NCBI GenBank assembly: GCA_018369015.1
Contig: JAGZDD010000192.1
Coordinates: 1 to 7,136 of the forward strand
Direction of reading: 5' to 3'
Origin: Clostridiales bacterium
GTDB lineage: Bacteria > Bacillota > Clostridia > Lachnospirales > Lachnospiraceae
DNA: 7,136 nucleotides
This document shows, piece by piece, positions 1 through 4,539 of this stretch. A program made the translations under genes and the position numbers. Under the pieces are notes generated by a model that did no database searches, was not told where the DNA came from, and saw only the letters and a list, made by a program, of their open reading frames with translations. The stretch's first letter is position 1. Each line of letters begins with the position of its first letter.

Positions 1-686
1 CGGACGGCTCTAGGGGGAGGACATGCGGCAATGGGCTACGGTGTGTAGCCATGTATATGTGGGAAAAATCCGGAAGAAAAAGTAAAGAGATACGTATTGA
101 AACCTTATCCGGGATATGCTGCGCCCGGCCACAGCCTTTAAATAAAAGAAAATGCTGGGTGAGTGTTACGATGGGGCGGGCCTTTGGCAGAGATATGCTT
201 GTACCCAGACACGAAATTGGAAAAATGCTGCCCGGCGGGATTTTTATTGAGTGGGCCAGGCTTGTAGATACAGGAAATTTTCATTGTGTAGTGATGATAA
301 AAAGCTACGATAAGGACAGCCTTCCTGAAAATATTCTTCAAATGCTAGAACTGAAAAAAATTGGCAGTTTTCTGGAAAATTACAGCGGTTTTCCGGGAAG
401 TGTCAACACAGAACTGTGTGTGGCAGATATATGTGCGGAGGATCATGGAACTGAAATTGTCAGAGCAAGAGTGTGGGAACGGGGAAGCGGTGAAACATTG
501 GCCTGCGGAAGCGGAGCATGTGCGATTTACCGGGCGTTTGCGGACCAGAGTATAAAACATGGAGAAGAGCCAAAGAAGCAATGTATTTTTATGCCTGGCG
601 GACGGCTTCATGTGGAGGAAACAAAGGAGGGCCTTTTGCTTTCAGGAGAGGCGGCCCGTGTTTTTGAGGGAAAAATATGGTGGTGA
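1..686 (+). CDS. dapF: Diaminopimelate epimerase, C-terminal part (5' end outside window)
   Basis: DapF interconverts LL- and meso-diaminopimelate in the cytoplasm, giving the cross-linking residue of peptidoglycan and the precursor of lysine. The frame is open from base 3 to the window edge, so the gene is longer than the first ATG (base 51) suggests: the 16 codons before that ATG encode DGSRGRTCGNGLRCVA, the first active-site motif of the family. About 65 N-terminal residues are missing, judging from the usual position of this cysteine. Both catalytic cysteines are visible: C8 of the visible part (CGNG) and the one in ERGSGETLACGSGACA. Also present are the substrate-binding GN-x-H (here GNFH, usually GNPH), the Asn of SVNTEL, and the Glu-Arg of VWERGSG. 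The end, GEAARVFEGKIWW, matches the usual GPAxxVFEG terminus. It stops at TGA 684-686, 161 bp before the next gene. Histidine racemases (CntK type) share this fold and cannot be excluded, but the conserved C-terminus favours DapF. Confidence 0.9.
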   Translation, partial: DGSRGRTCGNGLRCVAMYMWEKSGRKSKEIRIETLSGICCARPQPLNKRKCWVSVTMGRAFGRDMLVPRHEIGKMLPGGIFIEWARLVDTGNFHCVVMIKSYDKDSLPENILQMLELKKIGSFLENYSGFPGSVNTELCVADICAEDHGTEIVRARVWERGSGETLACGSGACAIYRAFADQSIKHGEEPKKQCIFMPGGRLHVEETKEGLLLSGEAARVFEGKIWW

Positions 687-699
687 CTGTTGCAACTTT

Positions 700-728
700 T
701 TGCAAAATGCGATATTCTATTTTATAGA
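700..728 (+). promoter_or_regulatory. Candidate sigma-A promoter for the RpiR gene
   Basis: TTGCAA (700-705), a 17-nt spacer and TATAGA (723-728) lie in the 161-bp gap after dapF. Each hexamer matches the consensus at four of six positions, so this is a modest candidate. The -35 copy of TTGCAA is preceded four bases earlier by another TTGCAA (690-695). Because the hexamer is its own reverse complement, the pair can also form a small hairpin. The leader would be about 110 nt. No strong dapF terminator is visible, so read-through into the regulator gene is possible. Confidence 0.35.
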
Positions 729-847
729 GATAATCAATGGACGGCTGTTGTTTGCAAGTGATAGTTCCGTTGCCGGAGCTGATCGTTTGGCCGGTGGGCG
801 GCAAGCAGCCCCCTTCGATATGCTGTAGATAAAGTCAGGAGATAAAA

Positions 848-1624
848 ATGCTGTATAAATTTCTTACTTACGTAAATTCAACAAGCAGCGGTACGACCTA
901 TTCTAATATCGCTTATTATATTAGTAATAACTTTTCAAAGATTTTGCATATGAATCTGGAAGAACTGGCAGATGCCTGTTATGTATCTCAGGCGACGATC
1001 AGCCGTTTTTGCCGGTTTTTAGGCTTTGAAAGCTTTACTCACTTTAAGATGGAGTGCCAGCGCTCGCTTCGGGACGGAGAGCGCAGGATTAATGATATTG
1101 TGAGTACGATCAGTAAAGGGGATGAGGAATTTAGAAAGTCCTTTCAGCGCTATGGTGATGTGATTATTAAAGAGCTTCAGTCATTAATGGAAACCATGGA
1201 TGTGGCCCAACTTGACGCTCTGCTAGACCGGATTCATAATACAGAGGATGTGGCCTTATTTGGAATCCACCGATGTGCTTCGGTGATCCAGGAGCTTCAG
1301 TTTTCCTTTGCGCTTAAAGATAAATTTGTTAAAGCATATGCTGGTTCAACCCATCAGCTGGAATGTGCAAAAAACTTGAAAAAGGACAGCCTGGCTATTG
1401 TTGTGACCTCCAGTGACGGATTCTGGTTTGAGGCCCACGATGTGGTTGATGCTTTAGCGGAAAGCCCCTGCTATAAGATTTTACTTACTACTGGCCGTGA
1501 CGGCAAGCGGGGGGAAATTTTTGACGAGGTTATTCTCATTGGCAGCGGCAAAGAGCGAGGCTGCGCTTATACAATGATGAATTATAGTGAAACAATGATT
1601 AGCCGTTATTTTACAAAATATTAG
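848..1624 (+). CDS. MurR/RpiR family transcriptional regulator (HTH + divergent SIS domain)
   Basis: This is a 258-residue DNA-binding regulator of the family that usually senses phosphosugars (RpiR, MurR, HexR). The N-terminal HTH_6-type domain covers about residues 1-75, with the recognition region NLEELADACYVSQATISRF at 36-54 closely matching the family. The C-terminal SIS domain (about 125-245) is recognisable by its beta-alpha pattern (DVALFGIHRCASVIQEL; SLAIVVTSSDGFWFEAHDVV), but the usual SxSGxT sugar-phosphate loop is replaced by TSSDGFWF, so the ligand may differ or binding may be lost. The start is supported by AGGAG at 837-841, six bases before the ATG. Family members often control an adjacent sugar-use operon. 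Here the next gene encodes HPr, which hints at a carbohydrate role, but a GC-rich repeat of about 340 bp lies between them. The upstream dapF makes a MurNAc/cell-wall link imaginable but not shown. The family call is firm; the regulon is unknown. Confidence 0.9.
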   Translation: MLYKFLTYVNSTSSGTTYSNIAYYISNNFSKILHMNLEELADACYVSQATISRFCRFLGFESFTHFKMECQRSLRDGERRINDIVSTISKGDEEFRKSFQRYGDVIIKELQSLMETMDVAQLDALLDRIHNTEDVALFGIHRCASVIQELQFSFALKDKFVKAYAGSTHQLECAKNLKKDSLAIVVTSSDGFWFEAHDVVDALAESPCYKILLTTGRDGKRGEIFDEVILIGSGKERGCAYTMMNYSETMISRYFTKY

Positions 1625-1640
1625 GTAAAAAAACATTCAA

Positions 1641-1982
1641 GCCGCGCTGTGCGCGGCACCACCACGGATGAAAGCCAGATGGCTCCGTGCCTGCGGCACT
1701 CCGCCATCTGCCGGTGGTATTCGTGCTTTACGTTCCGCCTACGGCGGTCTACGCTGCCGCTCTGGTCGGTGCTTGACAAGCGGTCTACGTTCCGCTTCGG
1801 TCGTTGCTGGACGCGTGGTCTACACTCCGTTCCGGTCGTTGCTGGACGCGTGCCACCGGCACGCAGCAACACTGGCGCTTAGCACCCCGCACTCATACCA
1901 CCTTGCCCGTCCGATGTCTGTGAGTCATTGCGTGCAAGCACGCCCTGCCTTACAGCCGCCGTCCGGGGCTTTCATAGTAAAC
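1641..1982 (+). repeat. GC-rich structured intergenic repeat, copy 1
   Basis: This element starts 16 bp after the RpiR stop codon and ends about 30 bp before HPr. It is visibly richer in GC than the genes. It opens with a perfect hairpin (GCCGCGC 1641-1647, loop TGT, GCGCGGC 1651-1657). Next comes a two-stage hairpin: outer arms CAGATGGC 1676-1683 and GCCATCTG 1703-1710, inner arms GTGCC 1687-1691 and GGCAC 1695-1699, separated by symmetric TCC/TCC. Three related units follow at 1746-1781, 1782-1816 and 1817-1851, then a bulged hairpin at 1838-1870. The 3' end module CCGCCGTC-N5-CTTTCATAGTAAAC lies at 1956-1982. ATGAAAGCC (1668-1676) is complementary to GGCTTTCAT (1967-1975) and could close the whole structure. 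Related copies are at 2283-2518 and 6911-7136. No transposase is present. It could be a non-autonomous mobile repeat or a structured 3' UTR element. Confidence 0.85.
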
Positions 1983-1991
1983 GGCTGGTAA
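1668..1991 (+). other. Open frame inside repeat copy 1 (coding doubtful)
   Basis: A 107-codon frame begins at the ATG of the repeat's ATGAAAGCC box with MKARWLRACGTPPSA and ends GAFIVNGW, so it spans nearly the whole element. A shorter frame in copy 2 has the same start and end peptides (MKARWFRACGTPPSA and RAFIVN). No Shine-Dalgarno sequence precedes the ATG (GCACCACCACGG is upstream), the composition is Cys/Arg/Ser-rich as expected from GC-rich repeat DNA, and copy 3 does not keep the frame. It is most likely a by-product of the repeat. Confidence 0.2.
1782..1851 (+). repeat. Two tandem 35-bp units inside repeat copy 1
   Basis: Two adjacent 35-bp units, 1782-1816 and 1817-1851, both begin GGTCTAC and end GGTCGTTGCTGGACGCGT. 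They differ at four positions (units 8, 9, 14 and 16). A more diverged 36-bp relative at 1746-1781 begins GGTCTACG and ends GTGCTTGACAAGC. This is local expansion of one module of the element. There are no spacers of a second sequence type, so it is not a CRISPR array. Confidence 0.85.
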
Positions 1992-2015
1992 ACAGAAGAT
2001 ACGGGGGCGATGGCA

Positions 2016-2273
2016 ATGGTAAGTAAAACAGTGAAAGTAAACAGTGAATTAGGGATTCATTTGCGCCCGGCAGGGAAGCTGGCGGATGAAGGAATGAAAC
2101 ATTCCTGTGCGATACGCCTGATCCGTAATGGGAAGATTGTTAATGGAAAAAGCCTTTTAAGTATTTTAAGTCTTGGGATAAAAAATGGCTATGATGTAGA
2201 GATCCAGTGTGAAGGCAAGGACGAGCAGGAGGCTTTAGACGCTTTTGTAAAAATATTAAGTGAGAATGAGTAA
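2016..2273 (+). CDS. ptsH: Phosphocarrier protein HPr
   Basis: HPr relays phosphate from enzyme I to the sugar-specific enzymes II of the PTS; in Firmicutes its Ser46-phosphorylated form is also the CcpA corepressor. From the ATG at 2016 the protein has 85 residues, the normal size. GIHLRPA places the catalytic histidine at exactly residue 15, and NGKSLLSILSLGI places the HPr-kinase target serine at exactly residue 46. The upstream in-frame ATG at 2010 would shift both by two and lies only two bases after the GGGGG at 2003-2007, whereas 2016 has an 8-nt spacing. Having both His15 and Ser46 rules out the His-less paralogue Crh. The gene stands without an enzyme I neighbour, between two GC-rich repeats. 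Its ribosome site begins about 20 bp after the end module of copy 1. No clear promoter is seen in the short gap, so transcription may come through the repeat from upstream. The family is certain; whether it is the main or a second HPr cannot be told. Confidence 0.93.
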   Translation: MVSKTVKVNSELGIHLRPAGKLADEGMKHSCAIRLIRNGKIVNGKSLLSILSLGIKNGYDVEIQCEGKDEQEALDAFVKILSENE

Positions 2274-2282
2274 ACGGGCATA

Positions 2283-2518
2283 CCGCCGTCGGGAGCTTTC
2301 ATAGTAAACTTCCATGCCGCGCTGCGCGCGGCACCACTACGGATGAAAGCCAGATGGTTCCGTGCCTGTGGCACTCCGCCATCTGCCGACGGTATTCGCG
2401 CTTTACGTTCTGCCTGCGGCATAACCCGCGTTCATACCGTCTTGTCGGCAAATGTCCGCGCATCCGGCCAAGCGAGCTTGCCCGCCTGTGCGTCCACTTG
2501 CCGAGCTTTCATAGTAAA
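2283..2518 (+). repeat. GC-rich structured intergenic repeat, copy 2
   Basis: This starts within 10 bp of the HPr stop codon. It opens with an end module (2283-2309) that matches copy 1's end module (1956-1982) at 25 of 27 positions, then repeats the copy-1 start: hairpin GCCGCGC-TGC-GCGCGGC (2316-2332) and the two-stage hairpin 2351-2385. Changes in the hairpins fall in loops (TGC versus TGT) or give a G-T wobble (T2358 opposite G2378), so the fold is kept. The tandem units and bulged hairpin of copy 1 are absent. Bases 2432-2483 match copy 3 (7085-7136) at 51 of 52 positions. It ends with GCTTTCATAGTAAA (2505-2518), running directly into a long hairpin. ATGAAAGC (2343-2350) can pair with GCTTTCAT on either side (2295-2302 or 2505-2512). 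Confidence 0.85.
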
Positions 2519-2522
2519 TTAA
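2343..2522 (+). other. Open frame inside repeat copy 2 (coding doubtful)
   Basis: This 59-codon frame starts MKARWFRACGTPPSADG and ends CRAFIVN, with TAA supplied at 2520-2522 by the following hairpin. It has the same start and end peptides as the 107-codon frame of copy 1; the length difference is 48 whole codons. No ribosome-binding site precedes it (GCACCACTACGG is upstream). Coding is not supported beyond frame conservation in two copies. Confidence 0.2.
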
Positions 2523-2567
2523 GGGGGCCAAAAAAACGAGGATTCGTTTTTTTGGCCCCCTTAATTT
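2516..2567 (+). terminator. 24-bp perfect hairpin, probable terminator after HPr / repeat copy 2
   Basis: Arms 2516-2539 and 2544-2567 are perfectly complementary around the 4-nt loop GGAT. The stem runs AAATTAAGGGGGCC, seven A, CGA, and its complement, and is followed by T-rich sequence (TTTTTG to 2570). It fits an intrinsic terminator for transcripts coming from HPr. The stem is longer than most terminators, and its 5' arm overlaps the last bases of repeat copy 2, so it may belong to the element. On the minus strand it is followed by AATTTAC, a weaker tail. Confidence 0.7.
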
Positions 2568-3167
2568 TTGTAAAAACCCCCATAAACGAGGGAGGCCTGG
2601 CAGTGCGGTCTGCCAGGCAAATGTTATGAAAAAATCAAACTGGTTTGTTGTAGTAATCATTGATTACTACAATTTTATTATAGTGATAAAATGTGATAAA
2701 ATTTTGTCCTCTCCATTAAGAATGCATAAAAATTACACTAAAAAAGACGTAATGACTTATGTTTGCTAAGATACCGCCAAGGCTGCTCCATAGGCAATGA
2801 AACTGCCGCCTTTTTTACCCAAGGATCATAGGGCAGAAAAAAGGACTTTGCCGCAGAAACGGCGGTCACTTTGGTTATATAAATGTTATGTAACCATCCA
2901 AAAACAGAACAAGATATTTTACTGGGTTTGCGGTATTACCCAGCATTTGCTGGTGTACCCAGAGCCGCGCTGCGGAGAGACTCATAGTGCGGCAATAATG
3001 TTTCCGTGCAGTTTTTATGAATGAATATTTTTAATAAATTCATGTACTGCGTCTGGTTGCCTGTATATACAGAGTCACGGAATGCCGGCTGTTATGATCG
3101 GGGGGCCGGAAAATACACCGGGCATGATCACAATACATATATCTTGTGATATTCATAAAAAAATTGC
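2568..3167. other. 600-bp stretch without a recognised gene
   Basis: No reading frame here resembles a known protein. The longest plus-strand frame (2797-3024, 75 codons) lacks a ribosome site and domain features. The stretch holds a hairpin with 9-bp arms GCCTGGCAG (2595-2603) and CTGCCAGGC (2610-2618), a 25-bp palindrome (2648-2672), a tandem 10-bp repeat (2683-2702), the palindrome CTGTATATACAG (3061-3072) and an inverted repeat ATCACAA/TTGTGAT (3127-3150). Composition changes from GC-rich repeat to AT-rich DNA at its left end. It may be the remnant of a lost gene or an unannotated RNA region. Confidence 0.5.
2648..2672. promoter_or_regulatory. Perfect 25-bp palindrome, operator-like
   Basis: The arms TTGTAGTAATCA (2648-2659) and TGATTACTACAA (2661-2672) are exact reverse complements around a single T. 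The size and symmetry suit a dimeric repressor such as a GntR-type protein, but no adjacent gene or such regulator is visible. Eleven bases further on, GTGATAAAAT occurs twice in perfect tandem (2683-2692, 2693-2702). As RNA the arms would also form a hairpin, but with a 1-nt centre the loop must open, and no T run follows. Confidence 0.45.
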
Positions 3168-3422
3168 TCAGCGTTTCTTTTTTTCACTGTTTTCCGGCTT
3201 GGGGTGGGAGGCCTGCTTTAAAACACCGCGTCCTTTAAGCACCCGGTAGATGAGCATATAGGCGTAAAGCATGACCGGAACTGCTACGGTGCAAAATATG
3301 GATGCTTTAAAGAGGCCCTGGGCAAGCTCTCCGCTCATTAGTGAGAATATTAGTGTACTTAAATACATAATTACAAGTAATATGGCTCCGGCCAGGGCCA
3401 GCAGCCGCTTTACCTTCTGCAT
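3168..3422 (-). CDS. Small two-helix membrane protein, function unknown
   Basis: This is an 84-residue protein from the ATG at 3422-3420. A longer frame begins at a TTG (3440), but on the minus strand AAAGGA stands nine bases before the ATG and overlaps that TTG start region, so the ATG is preferred. Two hydrophobic segments are clear: about residues 7-29 (LLALAGAILLVIMYLSTLIF) and 42-63 (KASIFCTVAVPVMLYAYMLI). The short positively charged N-terminus (MQKVKR) and a hydrophilic basic tail of about 20 residues ending NSEKKKR predict a hairpin with both ends in the cytoplasm. I recognise it as the kind of small conserved membrane protein found in Lachnospiraceae genomes but know no function. It is divergent from spoIIR, so they share a 275-bp control region; a sporulation link is only positional. 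Confidence 0.75.
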   Translation of the reverse strand: MQKVKRLLALAGAILLVIMYLSTLIFSLMSGELAQGLFKASIFCTVAVPVMLYAYMLIYRVLKGRGVLKQASHPKPENSEKKKR

Positions 3423-3502
3423 TGCTAAATTTCCTTTCAATTAATAGGATTCTGGATGTAAAAGTATTTTCAACAGTTCGGCAATCTTAAGCTGTTACAA
3501 GT

Positions 3503-3531
3503 ATTCTACATGACTTCAGGAATAATTGCAA
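3503..3531 (-). promoter_or_regulatory. Candidate sigma-A promoter for the small membrane protein gene
   Basis: Read on the minus strand, TTGCAA (3531-3526), a 17-nt spacer and TAGAAT (3508-3503) give a plausible promoter with four and five consensus matches. The predicted start is near 3496, leaving a leader of roughly 74 nt before the ATG at 3422. It points away from spoIIR. Confidence 0.5.
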
Positions 3532-3606
3532 GAATATGATACAGCATGTTTTCGTGTAACTCAGTGTATACAGAGAATGATTTCGCTGCGGCTGTTGAAA
3601 TTTTGG

Positions 3607-3636
3607 GTATAGCCAAGATTATATTATGATTAAATT
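3607..3636 (+). promoter_or_regulatory. Candidate sigma-F promoter for spoIIR
   Basis: GTATA (3607-3611), a 16-nt spacer and GATTAAATT (3628-3636) resemble the forespore sigma-F consensus (GYATA, then GGnnAnAnT), missing only the second G of the -10. spoIIR is a sigma-F gene in Bacillus subtilis, so this is the expected type of control. A vegetative reading, TTGAAA (3595-3600) with a TTATAT-like -10 (3619-3624, 18-nt spacer), overlaps it and cannot be excluded. Confidence 0.45.
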
Positions 3637-3697
3637 CCCTGAAAATGGCAATGCTTTAGAGGACAGTAAAGGATGATTTGATGAGGGAGGCATGTCC

Positions 3698-4318
3698 GTG
3701 AAAAAAAGCTGGATTTTTGGCTGTATGATATTTTGCGGCTTTGTGCTGCTGTTTGTTCCAAATAAAAATTATCAGAGAGAGATTTCCGGTAAAATTTTAA
3801 GGTTCCACGTTGTCGCTAACAGTAATTCTATGGAGGATCAGGCCTTGAAACTGGAGGTCAGAGACCGGGTGATCGACTATCTTTCAGAGCCGCTGTCGGA
3901 CTGTGGCAGCCGGATGGAGAGCGAGGAAATGGTACGAAGCCTTTTGCCCAAGATTGAAAACGTGGCGCAGGAATACGTCCGGAGTAAGGGCTATGACTAT
4001 GAGGTGCAGGCAGCGGTGGGCGAACAGTATTTTCCTGTAAAAACCTATGGAGATATGACATTCCCACGGGGATATTATGAAGCGCTGACTATTGACATTG
4101 GCAGCGGCAGGGGAAGAAACTGGTGGTGCGTTTTATTTCCAAATCTTTGCTTTACCGATGCAGTGACCGCTGGTGTACCTGGAGAATCCAGGGAGCTTTT
4201 AGAAAATGAGTTAAACAGTGAAACCTATGAATCTCTTTATGAAGGCGAAGAAGTGCAGATCCGGTTTAAGCTTGGTGAATTTTTAGGCGGATTTTTGCAG
4301 CAGAACAAAAAGTACTGA
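3698..4318 (+). CDS. spoIIR: Stage II sporulation protein R (SpoIIR)
   Basis: SpoIIR is made in the forespore under sigma-F, is secreted into the space between the two membranes, and triggers the SpoIIGA protease to process pro-sigma-E in the mother cell. The 206-residue protein has an N-terminal membrane/signal segment (about residues 5-20, IFGCMIFCGFVLLFVP after KK), then the family hallmarks LRFHVVANSNSMEDQALKLE (34-53), KTYGDMTFPRGYYEALTID (115-133) and GRNWWCVLFPNLCF (139-152). The family in B. subtilis is slightly longer (about 224). I place the start at GTG 3698, seven bases after GGGAGG (3685-3690); the ATG at 3692 would leave only one base. The gene appears monocistronic, with a hairpin downstream at 4392-4425. 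It is good evidence that the host forms endospores. Confidence 0.95.
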   Translation: MKKSWIFGCMIFCGFVLLFVPNKNYQREISGKILRFHVVANSNSMEDQALKLEVRDRVIDYLSEPLSDCGSRMESEEMVRSLLPKIENVAQEYVRSKGYDYEVQAAVGEQYFPVKTYGDMTFPRGYYEALTIDIGSGRGRNWWCVLFPNLCFTDAVTAGVPGESRELLENELNSETYESLYEGEEVQIRFKLGEFLGGFLQQNKKY

Positions 4319-4391
4319 CGGGAAATGGCAGCACATTGCCCTGCGAGCTGTTGTCTGCCATGGAAGAAAAAAGAATAAAATAATATCAGCA

Positions 4392-4425
4392 AAATCCTCT
4401 GTTTTCAATAATGAACAGAGGATTT
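4392..4425 (+). terminator. Hairpin downstream of spoIIR, probable terminator
   Basis: AAATCCTCTGTT (4392-4403) and AACAGAGGATTT (4414-4425) are perfect 12-bp arms around a 10-nt loop. The trailing sequence ATTATCTAAA is AT-rich but not a clean T run, so termination strength is uncertain. The A/T ends of the stem make a usable terminator in either direction. It lies 74 bp after the spoIIR stop and 12 bp before the ddl promoter. Confidence 0.6.
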
Positions 4426-4437
4426 ATTATCTAAAGG

Positions 4438-4466
4438 TTGAATAATAGGTTCATTTAAGCTAAAAT
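4438..4466 (+). promoter_or_regulatory. Sigma-A promoter for the ddl-murI-DUF1934 operon
   Basis: TTGAAT (4438-4443), a 17-nt spacer and TAAAAT (4461-4466) match the consensus at four and five of six positions with ideal spacing. Transcription would start near 4473, giving a leader of about 67 nt that includes the ribosome site AAAGGAG (4528-4534). A second match, TGATATAAT (4517-4525), looks like an extended -10 but would start transcription inside that ribosome site. Confidence 0.55.
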
Positions 4467-4539
4467 AAAGAAAGTCATAGGCCAACAATGTGCTTGAAGC
4501 ATAGAATATAGAGTGCTGATATAATAAAAAGGAGTTTGT

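Noticed and set aside
1641..1657. GCCGCGC-TGT-GCGCGGC as an intrinsic terminator of the RpiR gene
   Set aside because: No T run follows on the plus strand; the same hairpin begins repeat copy 2, so it is a repeat module. A read-through-attenuating effect is possible but not shown.
1746..1851. Tandem 35-36 bp units looking like a small CRISPR array
   Set aside because: The units abut directly with no unique spacers, are only partly similar, and recur as modules of a wider repeat family; no cas gene is present.
1621..1872. Minus-strand frame (83 codons) in repeat copy 1, resembling the minus-strand frame at 6886-7116
   Set aside because: Both are Arg-rich translations of the antisense of the repeat, with no ribosome site; shared peptides such as RRRRNVKH only reflect repeat DNA similarity.
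2797..3024. Plus-strand frame of 75 codons in the gene-poor stretch
   Set aside because: It has no ribosome site before the ATG, no domain or membrane pattern, and irregular composition. It reads as chance open sequence.
4517..4525. TGATATAAT, a perfect extended -10 box before ddl
   Set aside because: Transcription would start near 4532, within the ddl ribosome site, and the nearest -35-like box (TTGAAG 4494-4499) is 20 nt away. The promoter at 4438-4466 fits better.
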